Source of the DNA: Myotis daubentonii | Taxonomy: Eukaryota > Chordata > Mammalia > Chiroptera > Vespertilionidae | DNA: 64,000 nt | Assembly (NCBI RefSeq): GCF_963259705.1 | Contig: NC_081842.1 | Location: 62,756,787 to 62,820,786 of the forward strand | Direction of reading: 5' to 3' | Shown here: piece by piece, positions 43,471 to 55,135 of the stretch | How the letters are laid out: the number at the start of each line of letters is the position of its first letter | Position numbering within the stretch: position 1 is the stretch's first letter | Program-made: the position numbers and the translations under genes | Notes under the pieces: generated by a model | Told to the model about the DNA's origin: nothing | Databases searched by the model: none | Seen by the model: only the letters and a program-made list of their open reading frames with translations

Positions 43471-45040
43471 TCTTAGTTGTATTACAAAAATACAATGGAG
43501 AACATTTTAAAAAAGTGATACAAGAAGGATTTAGGGAGGGCAATTTCTGGGTGTGGCTTTGGAACCCACAAATATATTTGTCAGCTTAGTGGGGGTGTTG
43601 ACATAGTGGGTGGCAGCACATGGGTCCCCTGACCATGAGACACTGCTGAGGCTGCTGCTGACCTTCGGAAGCTTGTTTCTTCTCTCTGGAATTTATTTAT
43701 CTTTAACTTCACAATGGAAGGCTCTTCATGTCTATGATGAATTCCTCTGGTGTTTTCTTGCCATAAGACCCTGTAGAGGAGAGTGCAGTAGTGACTACAT
43801 TCATATATCACCAGTTAGGACTGTGCTAGTGAAGAAGAGTTAGGGCTATTGTCTAGTTAACTAAATCAAGGAAGACAACCAAACTGGGTAATTCAATTTA
43901 TGAAATCTACTTTGGCATCTATATTATCAAGTTTGGCCATCTGTCTTGATTAGATTAAAATTATGTTTGTAGCTCAACTCTCTTATTTGTGTTGAGTACA
44001 TACAAATAAGGTTGATTTTCAGAGAATATTCATGCTTGAAAATTTGCCACTGTATAAAGAAATAAAGTCTCTTTGCATTTTGGACATTTCATGATGTTAT
44101 TTAATCACCTTTTGATGCCCTATTGGATGTTATAGAATATTGTAGACCACTAAGAGGATTCATCCTAGATATTATTATGGCACTACCATTTTGTGGCACT
44201 AAGCATATAGAATGCTATACTATCAGCTCATATGTTAGAATATGTGAGATGTGTTAATCACAGAACACATGAAACTTCTGGCATCCAGCTCTGGGCCTAT
44301 GAGCATGCTACATATTTGTGTTGCTGGTGTTTTCGGAATGTCCAACTGCACTATATTTTTCGGATTGAGAACTTTTCTGGTTGAGCTGCATGGACTTGTG
44401 GGGGGAAACTATGAAATCATTGTGAATTCTGCAGTGCTATTAAATTCCATATCTCTCCAGTGCTCTGATGCTGACATTCCAAGCACACAAACAGTTATGC
44501 AAGAATTGATTTTTGCCATGGATGGGGTGGGGGGTTTGAGCAAGCACCTTGGTCAACAACAAGCTCTGGAGGGGGTGTGAAACCCATTATTGATCCAGAG
44601 CTCAGAAATCAGTGGCTGTTGTATTGTATAATTATCGATGGAGCCAGAAAATGCCACGGGCAAAGCACAACTTACTATTTGTTATGCTGGATTGTCTCTC
44701 TTGTCTGTGTCAGGCTGCCGTGTTCTGCTCTCATGTTCCCATACCATGTTTATTTATACTATGTGCAGTTAGCTTTCATATTTCTCCTGTGATTCCATCT
44801 TGGAAAATGAATACTGGTTTTTTTTCAGGCGCCGTAACAGAAATATATTTTTCCAGACACTCCAATGGGCTCAGGTTTAATACCACGAACTGGACAGAGG
44901 GGAGATGAGGCTACAAGAAAGACAATCAAAGGAGTGAAGAGAGGAGTAACTCAACGATCCCACTCAGAGACACATTTGTTGTGGTGGCAGTGCACTAACC
45001 ATAAGGACGGACATGTCACAGACAATTTAAATTGACATTC
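43471..45040. other. Unassigned DNA
   Basis: The longest frame (44251-44580, 109 codons) has no recognised domain and no supporting exon structure. Nothing else is identified. Confidence 0.4.
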
Positions 45041-46269
45041 AAGAATAAGACTCCTGGCTTCTAGTTAAAGATGGCAAAGTTGGAAGATCCTAAGCTTACT
45101 GCCTCTCATTGACACTAAACTACAACTACATATAGGATAGCTATCTCTGAGAATGACCTGAAGACTAGCAGAACAGATTTTCTGCAACTACAGATGTAAA
45201 GAAAAAGCCACATTGAAATAGGTCATCCAGAAAAGCGAGGTCTCCCAGCCCTATCCTGGGAGACCTGCACCAGGAAGAGAAGTCCCCATAACATTTGTCT
45301 TTGAAAACCAGCCAGGCTTATGTCTAGGAGAGCCATTGGGCTATAGGAAACCCAGGTTGTGCTCTTTCTGAGTCTTGGCACATAGGCAGGACTTAGAACA
45401 TATGTGAAGGTGATACATTGACTAATTTTAGGATTTGTGCTGGAGGAACAGGAATCTGTTGGAACTTTCTTTAGATTCAGAGGTGCTGACTGGCACCATC
45501 TTACCCCCCTTTTTTAAATCTGATTGGTTTCACACTGCCAGGTGCCAATTCTGGCACTCTCCACTAACCTTGCTAACACTTTTCACCCCACCCAGGTTAA
45601 TACCCTCCAAAGAGTCTTCTGCCTTTCAGCACATGGGGTGGCCTCAGTTGGTACCAGCACTCAGCAATGTGTCTGCATCAGTGTGCCTGGGCCTTATAAC
45701 CAGCCACACTGGAGGCTTGTCCTGCACACCAGTGACCTCTCAACACTCGTGGCCAGGCCTCAGACAGCGGGCCAGGGACAAGCCTCACCTGCTAGTGTGT
45801 CCATAGAAGTTGTGGCCCAACCACAATAGGATGATATACTATTCCACACAGGCAACACCTCTGCAGTATCTGGCTATGGTGTCAAGGGGGGTTCCACCAC
45901 TGAGCCCATTAGGACACCTTCAAAATAAGGCCACATTTTCAAGAGCAGGAAATTTAGCTGACTTACCTAAAACATAGAAACAAAGAGACAAAATGAGGGG
46001 AGAAAAGAATGTTCCAAAATAACAAACAAACAGAAAACATGACAAAATTCCAGAAAAAGAACCCAATGAAACTGAGGTAAGATGTCTATTAGATTGAGAG
46101 TTCAAAGTAATAGTAATAAAGATGCTCCTCAAACTCTGCACTCAAGTGGGTAAACTCAGTGAGAACTTCAACTAAGAGATAAAAATTATTAAAAAAATTA
46201 TCTATCAGAACTGAAGAATATAACAATTGAAATAATAATAATAATAAAAAAAACAACTGTGGGAATCAA

Positions 46270-46560
46270 TAGCAGATCAGATGATGCAGAAGAATGGATC
46301 AGCAATCAGGAAGATAGGATAGTGGAACTCACCCAATTGGAAGATAAAAAAGAAAAGATAATTAAAAAGGATTAGGATAGCGTAAGGGACTTCTGGGACA
46401 AGATCAAGCATATTAACATTTGCATCATAATTGACCCAGAAGGACCAAGAAAGGGATGGAAAACATATTTGAAGACATAATGACTGAAAACTTCCCTAAA
46501 CTGGTGAAGGAAACAGACATCCATGTCCAGGAAGCACAGAGAGTCCCAAAAAAGATGAGC
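46270..46560 (+). pseudogene. Decayed ORF1 (RNA-binding chaperone) of the half-L1
   Basis: The frame from 46456 reads MENIFEDIMTENFPKLVKET, then DIHVQEAQRVPKKMSSKSP, the ORF1p RRM/C-terminal-type block. Upstream, EWISNQEDRIVELTQLEDKK at about 46294-46353 is the coiled-coil to RRM junction. Stops separate the two pieces, and the C-terminal part is replaced by 3'-end sequence. There is no function. Confidence 0.7.
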
Positions 46561-46759
46561 TCCAAAAGCCCAACTACACTGGATTATTACTCAGTCATGA
46601 AAAATAATAAAATCTTGTCATTTGCAACAACTGTGGATAGACCTAGAATGAATTATGCAAAGTAAAACAAGTCAGAGAAAGACAAATACTGTATTATTTC
46701 ACTTATATGTGGAATCTAATAAACTGAACCAATGAGCAAACAAAACAGGCTCATAGATA

Positions 46760-46830
46760 CAGAAAAAAACAAACAAACAAACAAACAAAAACAACAACAA
46801 CAACAAAAAAAAAAACAACAACAACAGAAA
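46760..46830. repeat. A-rich (AAAC)n/(AAC)n tract
   Basis: AACAAACAAACAAACAAACAA followed by ACAACAACAACAAC and a long A-run occupy this spot inside the half-L1 3' region, replacing the usual AAACAAA motif. Confidence 0.9.
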
Positions 46831-47106
46831 AACAAAACGATAGTTGCCAGAGGGTTGGATAGTGGGGGTATGGACAAGTATATCATAAATAAGTCACAGA
46901 GATATAAAGTACAGCTCAGGGACTAAAGTCAATACCAAAATAACTTTGTATGGTAATAGATGAATAGTGGACTTTTTGTGACCATCACTTTGTAAAGTAT
47001 GTACATGTGAAATCTCACTATGTTTTACAGCTGAAGCTAATAAAGTTCATCATTTATACTTTAATTGAAAAGAGCTTTACATTTCAAAATGAAAATTTTA
47101 AAAAAA

Positions 47107-47850
47107 AGACTGAAGAGAGAAAGAGCCTTCCTGTGTCTACCACTTGTACACATTCCCTTTCCTCACCACATGTCCCAAGCAAGAAAGATACAGATCGTTG
47201 ATATGGCCTAGTGCTAGAGAATTTTGACTGAACACCTACTATCTGTAAGACCATGTAGTAGGTCCCTAAGTGTGAGAAGTGTTTGAGAATGAAAAGATAA
47301 CATGGCTATGGTCTAGATGCTAGATAAATTGCTCCTGTATAGTACTCTATTATCCTCCATTCAGTTCTACCCACTCCTAGCTCCCCATTTCTCTTTCTTC
47401 CCTTCCCTTAGGTGCTATTATTTTCTTTGCACTTATTAGCAAGCTTACAGTTCCTAGATAAAATGCCAGCTTCTTTTATGATGAATGTGAATCATTGATT
47501 CTACTGCTATATATCAAGTTCATGAGCACAGAACAAATGTTTACAATAAAGAGGAGGGCCTATGAAGAAATCTTGACCACTATTTAGGTGCTTCAACTGA
47601 TGTGTCTCTAGACTACAGGGATATGGGTAGGTTATGGATAGTGAAAGGCTACCAGCACTTGTCAGTGTTAAAGTTCATGTTCATCACTGACTTATGTTCC
47701 CAAATGATTAGGAGAAATTATTAAACTGCATTTAAGATCTCAATCAAATGATTTATTTAGCTCATATCTGTCAATGAAATGAGGGAATCTAAATATGTCA
47801 AAAGTATATTTTAAAGAATTAATGTGTAGATAACTCTGAGAAGAAAGTTT
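47107..47850. other. Unassigned DNA with an L2-like scrap at 47215-47330
   Basis: TTTTGACTGAACACCTACTATCTG and ACATGGCTATGGTCTAGATGC resemble L2. Nothing else is recognised. Confidence 0.45.
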
Positions 47851-47851
47851 A

Positions 47852-48405
47852 TCCTATATAATAAAAGCCTAATATGCAAATTGAACACCCGGTAGTTCGA
47901 CTGCTAGCTATGACATGTGCTGACCACTAGGGCGTGGTGCAAAACATGGTGGGTGTCTGTGGTGCAGCACTGGCAGTGGGCAGCAGTGCAGGTGCTGCTG
48001 GCCCCGATGGGCCCCAACGAGAGTGGGACCATGGTGGGATGGTGGAGCAGGTGAGTGGGTGGTGCCAGGCCAAGGCGGGTGCAAGCAGGGGCCCGATCAC
48101 TCTGCCAATCACCCCACAGATGGTGATCAGTGGTGGTGATGGGGGCAGGGCCACTGCCCTGCTCCCAGTTGCTGAGGGAGCTGGACAGGGTGCTTGGCCC
48201 TGATCAGTCACCCGACAGGTGGGATGGTGGAGTAGGTGAGAGGGCAGTGCCAGGCCAAGGAGGGGTGCCAGGCAGGGTTGTGGGGCTACAAGGCTGGGGG
48301 CACAAGCATAGGCTGCAAAGGCTGGAGGCATGAGCTGGGGCCTGATTCCAGCAGACCATCCCGAGCTACCCCACCCATGCATGATTTTGTGCATCAGGCC
48401 TCTAC
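47852..48405 (+). mobile_element. Helitron (HelibatN type, 554 bp)
   Basis: It begins TCCTATATAATAAAAGCCTA after an A, and ends ATGCATGATTTTGTGCATCA, then GGCCTCTAC, with the terminal CTAG mutated to CTAC. A weakened CTCF-like site (CCACTAGGGCGTGG) lies at 47924-47937. The GC-rich interior gives overlapping open frames on both strands that encode nothing recognisable. Confidence 0.88.
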
Positions 48406-48576
48406 TTGAATAATAAAATAGCCTACACTAAAAGAAGGGGAGTCTAGATTAGGTATAGGGGAAATATTTTCTGTTCTTTTGGATAATGGCACTGGACTCA
48501 TAATAAAAATTCTTCTTTATGGGTACGAGCATTAAAAACCTTCACTTATGAAATGCACATGTAGAGTTTCAAATTA
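48406..48576. other. Short spacer between two Helitrons
   Basis: Bases 48406-48576 are AT-rich spacer without features. Confidence 0.6.
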
Positions 48577-49331
48577 TCCTATATAGTAAAGAGCTAATAT
48601 GCAAATGCTTGTCATGCCCTCACACTGTCATGCCATAATGGTTCAGACACTTAATAATGGGGAGAGAAGAATGGGGACCAGCCAGGCTGCAGTCCGAGAG
48701 AGGGACGAGCCGCCCACTCTGTGGTCCCAGGTGCCAGTGACTGCACCTGCGTCCCAGGAGAGGGACAAGCTGCATGCCCTGCGGTCCTGGGCACCAGTGG
48801 CTGTGACTGTAGCCCAGAAGAGGAACAAGATGCCCCCCCTGTGGTCCCGGGTGCCAACTCCTGCAGCTGTGGTTTGGGAGAGGTACAAGCCACCCACCCT
48901 GTGATCCCAGGCACCTGCGGCTGTGGCCTGGGTGAAGCTACCCGCCCATGGTCCCCTGTGGCTTCAGCTGGTCTGGGCTAAACCTGCCCAGGTCCTGTGG
49001 GCCTGCAGATGGCCAGAGGAGGGAAGCTCAGGTTCTGGGTGCCTGTGACCAGCTGGAGAAGGGAATCCTGGGTCACGGGTGTGGGGCGACACAGAGGCAG
49101 TTAGGGGTGATCAGGCCAGTAGAGCTGTTAGTGGTGATCAGGCAGGGACGTAGAGGGGTGAGGGGCAATCAGGCAGGCAGACAGGCAGGCGAGCGGTTAG
49201 AAGCCAGCAGTCTCAGATTTCGAGAGGCAGTCAGACATCCCCTGAGGGGTCCCGGATTGGAGAGGGTGCAGGCCAGGCTGAGGAATTCCCCCCACCACCC
49301 TGTGCACGAATTTTGTGCACCAGGCCTCTAG
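48577..49331 (+). mobile_element. Helitron (755 bp) with a 60-bp minisatellite
   Basis: It begins TCCTATATAGTAAAGAGCTA after an A. It ends with a textbook hairpin GTGCACGAATTTTGTGCAC (49302-49320), then CAGGCCTCTAG and T. The interior contains a four-unit minisatellite (48698-48931) and (AGGC)-rich sequence near 49170. No transposase or captured gene is recognised. Confidence 0.9.
48698..48931 (+). repeat. 60-bp minisatellite inside the Helitron
   Basis: Units begin at 48698, 48758, 48818 and 48878, each with GAGAGGGACA-like starts and a TGTGGTCCCAGGTGCCA-like middle. The first three are 60 bp and the last is 54 bp. The period is a multiple of three, which leaves frames open on both strands without implying a protein. 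Confidence 0.92.
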
Positions 49332-50229
49332 TTTATAATAGCTGACTAGAGATTTCTTAGAGATAAAACTTAGTAAATGTGGATTTCTCAATGCCAAGTT
49401 CAATGTTTCAATATTGAGTTGTTAAGTTGACTTCTTCGGGATGAAAACTAGTTACAGTTGCTGCCCTTGTGTTTATATATGGATAGCATTACACTACTGT
49501 GCAATTACTGAAAATATTCATTTAAATGTGAACTCTGCATACAGTTATGAATACTTTTGAGTTTTCATGGGAGCTCTTTCACTTTAGAAACTGTATAGAT
49601 ATCTTCAACTTTTATTGTGTGAATTTAACTGTTTTTATGAATGCTGTCTTATTTTATAAACACCCAAGCATTGAGCTTATTTTTAGTTTTTGATTTGTTT
49701 TCTATTATTCTGTCTTCAACTGACTATCATGGAATGTTGTTTTCTAAAATTTCAAGATTAATTTTTTTCCTAGAGAATAATTTTTTTCTTTTATTCTGAT
49801 ATCAGAAATGAGGATACAAGACAGTTTAACAAATTACTACAGTCGATATTAAATAAAGCAAAATAGTTTTTTATCTTTATCAATTATATATAAGAAGCTA
49901 GGCAGAGATAAAGAAATAGGCTAATCAATTTAGATAAAAACAAATTCAAATATTTGTTAGGGAAACTTCTTGTAATATAGTAGACACAACTATTTAAAAC
50001 TGAAGATTCAGGCATAATATTCTATTGCATGTACTCACCTACAAAACTCAAACTCATATCCATAGGCATGAGTTATTACATTTTTAAGTCATTTTTCCCC
50101 TATAATTATAGTCTCAATCACCACAATATAAAAATATGTGAGAGCTGAATTCAATCAACATTGTTTGAACAGATATTTTAGTCATTGGTCGGTTAATTAT
50201 TTTTTCTTTCTTTACTGAACATTCCATAA

Positions 50230-50278
<49 letters not shown>

Positions 50279-51120
50279 TTAATTTGGGTATCATGTCCAA
50301 AGATGAATTTATGGAATTGTTTAAATCTTCCATAGTTGACTCATTATTAAAATTAAAAATAGACATTTCCCCCCCACCCATTTCTAAGCTTTGTCAAATG
50401 CAAAAGGAAAAAATAATCAACATCTTATAAAAGCAATTGGTCAAAGTTATTGAAGAGGCAATTCTTTATGCACAAGGCATCATAGAAAAATAATGAGAGA
50501 AAATGTGACAATAAATTGCAGGCTACTTTGGACATTCTTATTAGAAAAAGAGTCAACTCAGTGGAAGAGATTGACTTTCTGTAAATTACAAATACAAATT
50601 TCATACTTTATGCATTATATACTGCCATGTTCTTTTATCTTGAACCAGGGGCAGAGTCCGTTTTTATGGACCCTAAGGCCCTTGTAATTTAGAGGTCTGT
50701 TCCTAAGCAAAAGAATGCAAAAATTTGCTTTTGAAAAATTGACAAAACTGTCAACAGGTTGCTAGGGCCTTTCCCAGGATCTTACCGTGGGAGTGAAGGA
50801 TCCTGAAATGTAAGCCTCATTGGCTTTATTCTGTTTTCATTCCTTTCCTTAAATAATCAGAGATAAGTCTTTAATATTTGATATTAATATTCCCACTAAA
50901 ATTAATTGATTAGTTAATTGAATTATGTGCTTATTGTATTAGAATTACTCTAGTTGATGTTGCAAATAGCCAGTCACATTTTAATACAATACAAGTTTAT
51001 TGGGGATATACTTGACAATGTAGTACCTGGAAGGACAGCTACTTCCTAATGACATCTCTGTACTGTGAAAGGTAAACACAAATCTCATGAGCCATGAAAA
51101 TCTGTCATATTCATCCTTTT
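49332..51120. other. AT-rich unassigned DNA
   Basis: Apart from a (GT)n array there is no gene or named repeat. Confidence 0.45.
50233..50276. repeat. (GT)n microsatellite
   Basis: About 21 TG units, ending GTTTGTTAATTTG. Confidence 0.96.
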
Positions 51121-51121
51121 T

Positions 51122-51240
51122 TTTTCTTTAGAGCCTATTAAATATCAGATACTGCAGTAGGTAGGGGGTAAAAAATACTAAAACTTACATAGCCTAGATC
51201 TATGCTCAAAGAGCTGGTCTAATAAGTGGGCTATTATGTT
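51122..51240 (+). repeat. L2/MIR-like fragment
   Basis: GAGCCTATTAAATATCAGATACTGC and CTCAAAGAGCTGGTCTAATAAG fit the L2 theme 'GAGCACCTACTATGTGCCAGGCACTG ... CTCAAGGAGCTTACA'. The match is weak. Confidence 0.5.
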
Positions 51241-51707
51241 TACAAATGCCTTCAGTGAAGGATAGAATAATTAGTATACTCATAAGAGAATTAGTGTAAT
51301 TCACAGAGAGTTTATGCATTTGAAAACTCAAAGTTCAGAAAGATTCAATTTATTAATATTTTAGGAAATAGATTTATGTATTCTAAATGTTTGGAAGTTT
51401 ATTTAAGGATTTATACTATAGGGATTTATAATTTATATTTCAAACTTATAGCTTTTTTTATAATATAAGCTGGCAAAAATGAGTCAATGATCGGTGATCT
51501 TTTCCTTTATTTACTGTTGCTGTATGTACTTTAAAGACACAGGAAATAGAGTTAGGCTGGTGGGAAAAAAGGAAGGAGAGAAACCCCTTCCCCTTCTTCC
51601 TTCACAGTTCTTCCACAACTAACAACATCTTCTTTGCATCCTTCCTGTGGGATTTTAGAAGCACTTATGGCAAGCTCCAACAAATTATGCCAAGTTATAA
51701 AGGAACA
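51241..51707. other. Unassigned sequence
   Basis: Nothing recognised. Confidence 0.4.
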
Positions 51708-51715
51708 TCTTAGAA

Positions 51716-51949
51716 CAGGATGGCGAACTTCTGACACACGTGTCAGAGGTGATACGCGAACTCATTTTTTTGGTTGATTTTTCTTTGTTAAATGGCATTT
51801 AAATATATAAAATAAATATCAAAAATATAAGTCTTTATTTTACTATGGTTGCAAATATAAAAAAAATTCTATATGTGACACGGAGCCAGGGTTAAATTAG
51901 GGTTTTTCAAAATGTGGACACACCGAGCTCAAAAGATTCGCCATCACTG
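51716..51949. mobile_element. hAT MITE with 8-bp target duplication
   Basis: The left end CAGGATGGCGAACTTCTGAC pairs with the complement of the right end AAAAGATTCGCCATCACTG. The flanking 8-mers TCTTAGAA (51708-51715) and TCCTAGAA (51950-51957) differ at one base. The interior is AT-rich and non-coding. The termini differ from the GGTCGGCAAAC group at 12293 and 23044, so it is a separate hAT family. Confidence 0.9.
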
Positions 51950-51957
51950 TCCTAGAA

Positions 51958-52720
51958 TTAAAAGGCTTTGTAAAGGGAACATATAAAATTTTTAGGCAAA
52001 GATTTTTCATATCCCATTTCAGTTTAGCCAGAGAAAACAGACCCTATGGCAAATAACTGAGCACTTATGTAATATTGCCATCTGCTAAAGGTCCAAACCC
52101 AGCAGACCTTTAGCAGAAAGGAGAGAGGATGCCTGCTAGGGAAGCGAGAGGCATGATCAGGGTGCGAAGGAATAAAGGCAGTTCGGTGACTCTTCACCCA
52201 GTCTGACTCTCCATACAAGCCTAAATGTGCATGCAGGATTTAAGTCTCAAGATGAACTTGGTTCATGTAGGTGCTGCCATCTGAACATGAAATCTGATGG
52301 ATGGGGAGTTCCTGGCAGCAGCTTATCCATGTAGATGGTATCTCTCCTCTTTTGGGCATTCTCTTAGTAATGGCCAGACTCCACCAAATGGCTTAGAGAT
52401 GTCAATCTGTTCCCTATGGTTTATTTTGGGCATTGGGGGAGATGATAAATAACAGGAACTAAGTAGGTTATGTAGACTCAGCTGAATGTACTGAGCTGCA
52501 GGGAAAAGCTCTAAACTAAGTAGGAAGCTAAGTCAGATATCCAACCCTAGTCTCTGGGCTAAAGCATGTGACAGACAGAGGACACTAGGTTTAGGGAGTT
52601 GGAGTATCATCTTTTGAATCTTTTGAGGGCAAATGATTTTTGAATGATGAGACTGAGGTGTCCCACACCCTTCCCCCTGTTTGTGTTACAGCCCAGGAGC
52701 TAGAGTAGACCTTGGCAGAC
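51958..52720. other. Unassigned DNA
   Basis: A short inverted pair (AAAGGTCCAAACCCAGCAGACC / TTTAGCAGAAAGG) lies near 52090-52120. No gene is supported. Confidence 0.4.
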
Positions 52721-52736
52721 AGAAGTCATCAATGGA

Positions 52737-52956
52737 GCCCTAACCCGTTTGGCTCAGTGGATAGAGCATAGGCCTGCGGATTCAAGGGTCCCGGGTTCGA
52801 TTCCGATCAAGGGCATGTTCCTTGGTTGCAGGCACATCCCCAGTGGGGAGTGTGCAGGAGGCAGCTGATCGATGTTTCTCTCTCATCGATGTTTCTAGCT
52901 CTCTATCCCTCTCCCTTCCTCTCTGTAAAAAATCAATAAAATATGTTTTGAAAAAA
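52737..52956 (+). mobile_element. VES-type SINE, well preserved
   Basis: It starts GCCCTAACCCGTTTGGCTCA and keeps a near-perfect B box, GGGTTCGATTCC. It continues GGAGGCAGCTGATCGATGTT and ends AAAAATCAATAAAATATGTTTT with an A-rich tail. Target duplications AGAAGTCATCAATGGA (52721-52736) and AGACGTCATCAGTGGA (52957-52972) differ at two bases. It is the cleanest full-length copy in the window. Confidence 0.95.
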
Positions 52957-52984
52957 AGACGTCATCAGTGGAAACCAATGTGGA

Positions 52985-53190
52985 TTTGAGGAAAGAACAT
53001 AGGCTTTGGATTCAGAAAGGCCTGGACTCAAAAGTTATTACAAAAACTCAATTTGTTCAGCCTTTAGTTTCTTCTCTGTAAAATTAAATTAATGATTTTA
53101 ATCTCCACAAAGATATTTTAAGGATCAAATTAGCTAATATATTTGCACTTGGTTACTAGTGATAACTCAAAAGATATCAACGTATATCAT
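52985..53190 (+). repeat. MIR SINE
   Basis: GAACATAGGCTTTGGATTCAG, AGGCCTGGACTCAAA, TCTTCTCTGTAAAATTAAATT and TTTTAAGGATCAAATTAGC follow MIR/MIRb order. Confidence 0.7.
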
Positions 53191-53902
53191 TTAATACAGC
53201 TGCATACGGATCTAAGAGATTTGAATGTTCTTTTAAGGGAAATAATTTTGAGCCCATTAAATTGATTACAGTAGAAGTTCAGAAGATTTAAATAACTAAT
53301 TTCATCCATAAGAAAATGACAGAAGCAAAATTCTAAATCAAGAGTTATTGACTCCAAATCCCACTTCATCATATGGGTTCCAAGAGCACCAGCAATAGGG
53401 TATGTTTTAAGGCTGCATGCAGCTTCTACTTAGTACCTTAAAAAATCTATAATTAACAATTTAGTAGAGACTTGACTATTGTATATCTTTGCAGCTTGCA
53501 TATCTCGAGTTTTCCAGGGAAGAGTTATTTCTAGGGTCTTAGTATGTCAAGGAGCAAAACGACTGTTGAGGAAGCAATGCTGATATGGCTGTGTGGGTGA
53601 AGAGACAGCGAGTCCTCAGATGACAGAAGTGTAGCATTCAGATAAGACTATGCTGAAGGCCTCTTGCTATGGCTTGCTGTTGCTTTAATAGTGGGGTGTT
53701 GTGAGAAGTCACATTGGATACTAAGGAGTATGGATGTGTTTCCTTCTTTTGCATTACTTGAGTTTTAAGGCATTTAGGAAATTTCAAAGTCTGAGGTAAT
53801 TTTATTCCTACTAATCTGGATATAGACTTTCAGTTGCAACATATATTGTTCCCCTCAAAAAATGCAAGTTATATGAGTTACCCTCTTCCTATCTTAGATA
53901 GT

Positions 53903-53957
<55 letters not shown>

Positions 53958-54358
53958 TCTTGTAGACATCCAACAACTTTTCATTTTCTCTCATCTGTTA
54001 TCATTTCTTTCTTAGATGAGGATGGCTTCTTCTTGATCTGGGAACTGGCCAGTTTTGAACAGAATTTAGTCACCTTCACCGACCCTACCAATGAGCAGCA
54101 AAGCCTCCAGACCATGCCCCTATTAATTGCTGTCACTTATGTATTAATGTTATGATGAAGTATCAGTGCACCCAAAAGCCAGAATGGCTTTAAAGGGACA
54201 ATGAAATATCCCATAAGGCACATTATTCATCATGGACTTTGGCAGAAGATGAGTGAAAGTCTGCCCTATGAAATTGGTATAATATATTAAAATACAGGCT
54301 TTGATTTAGCAGTGATGCTAAAGTATTCTCTTTTTGTCAGAAACACTATCAATGACTT
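53191..54358. other. Unassigned DNA
   Basis: Only the (CT)n array at 53906-53954 stands out. Confidence 0.45.
53906..53954. repeat. (CT)n microsatellite
   Basis: About 24 units of CT. Confidence 0.96.
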
Positions 54359-54362
54359 AGAG

Positions 54363-54590
54363 CAGGGGTCAGCAAACTTTTTTATGTAAAGGGCTAGATA
54401 GTAAATATTTTAGGCTTTGTAGGCTATTCAGTCTCTGTTGCAATTATCCAGCTCTGCTTTTGTGGCATGAAAGCATCCATAGACAATATGTAAATGAATA
54501 CATATGGCTGTGTTCTAATCAAACTTTATTTGCACAAACAGGTGGTGGTCTGTATTTAGCCCATCATCCTTAGTTTGCTTGTGCCTGGCT
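54363..54590 (+). mobile_element. hAT-Charlie element (MER58-like)
   Basis: CAGGGGTCAGCAAACTTTTTTATGTAAAGGGC, TAGTAAATATTTTAGGCTTTG, AAAGCATCCATAGACAATATG and CTTTATTTGCACAAACAGG are diagnostic of a common mammalian Charlie MITE. I recall it as MER58, but that subfamily name is not certain. The right terminus is decayed. Confidence 0.78.
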
Positions 54591-54599
54591 TAAAATCAA

Positions 54600-54775
54600 A
54601 GAGAGGTAAAACTGGAAACACATCCTGCCAACCTTCTCTTTTTAGAGATAAGATAATTAAAGTCCAGAGGCAGGGCAAATTGTCTAATGTAACCGAATTG
54701 GCTCGTGCCAAATGGAGAATTAGAACCTAGTTTTGCGGCTCCCAATCCAACAGGGTCTCTACTGTACCAAATCGT
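54600..54775 (+). repeat. MIR SINE
   Basis: TTTTTAGAGATAAGATAATTAAAGTCCAGAG, AATTGTCTAATGTAACCG and CCAAATGGAGAATTAGAACCTAG match the MIR 3' half. Confidence 0.7.
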
Positions 54776-54911
54776 GTCTTGCATTTTGATTCCTTTCCCT
54801 GGCCTGTCTTCTCAGCCTGCAGTCGTGATACACAGTCATTTGTGTTCCTAATGTTGGTGCACACAGTTCTGAACCTATTTATTTTTAAAATCAAAGAGAA
54901 ACATCTCATTT

Positions 54912-55122
54912 AAAATATTTTATTGATTTCAGAGAGGAAGGAAGAGGGAGAGAGAGAGACAGAAACATTAATGAGAGAGAATCACTGATCGGCTGCCTCC
55001 TGCCAGCCCCCCACTAGGGATGGAGCCCACAACCCGGGCATGTGCCCTTGACCAGAATCAAACCTGGGACCTTTCAGTTTGCAGGCGTACGCTCTTTCCA
55101 CTGAGCCAAACCGGCTAGGGCA
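54912..55122 (-). mobile_element. VES-type SINE with 13-bp target duplication
   Basis: The minus strand reads GCCCTAGCCGGTTTGGCTCA, GTGGAAAGAGCGTACGCCTG, AGGCAGCCGATCAGTGATTC and AAATCAATAAAATATTTTA. AAACATCTCATTT at 54899-54911 and 55123-55135 is a perfect target duplication. Confidence 0.93.
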
Positions 55123-55135
55123 AAACATCTCATTT

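Larger units (their letters stand above)
45046..47106 (+). mobile_element. HAL1-like (half-L1) retrotransposon remnant
   Basis: The left part matches an L1/HAL1 5' UTR (AAGATGGCAAAGTTGGAAGATC, then AAGAAAAAGCCACATTGAAATAGG, ATTTGTCTTTGAAAACCAGCC). From about 46250 an ORF1-like region follows (GAATGGATCAGCAATCAGGAAGATAGG, GACATAATGACTGAAAACTTCCC, GAAACAGACATCCATGTCCAGG). At about 46560 it passes straight to the L1 3' end (GATTATTACTCAGTCATGAAAAA, CACTTATATGTGGAATCTAAT). No RT/endonuclease ORF2 is present between, which is the hallmark of HAL1 elements. An alternative is an L1 that lost ORF2 by deletion. Confidence 0.75.

Noticed and set aside
44251..44580. 109-codon frame
   Set aside because: No recognisable family, and no conserved motif or adjacent exon.
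47934..49331. GC-rich frames of 70-155 codons on both strands
   Set aside because: They lie inside two Helitrons and follow GC-rich or minisatellite sequence with a period divisible by three.
4346..49331. A hidden autonomous Helitron with Rep/helicase
   Set aside because: All ten Helitrons are 0.14-2.3 kb and none holds a Rep HUH or helicase motif.
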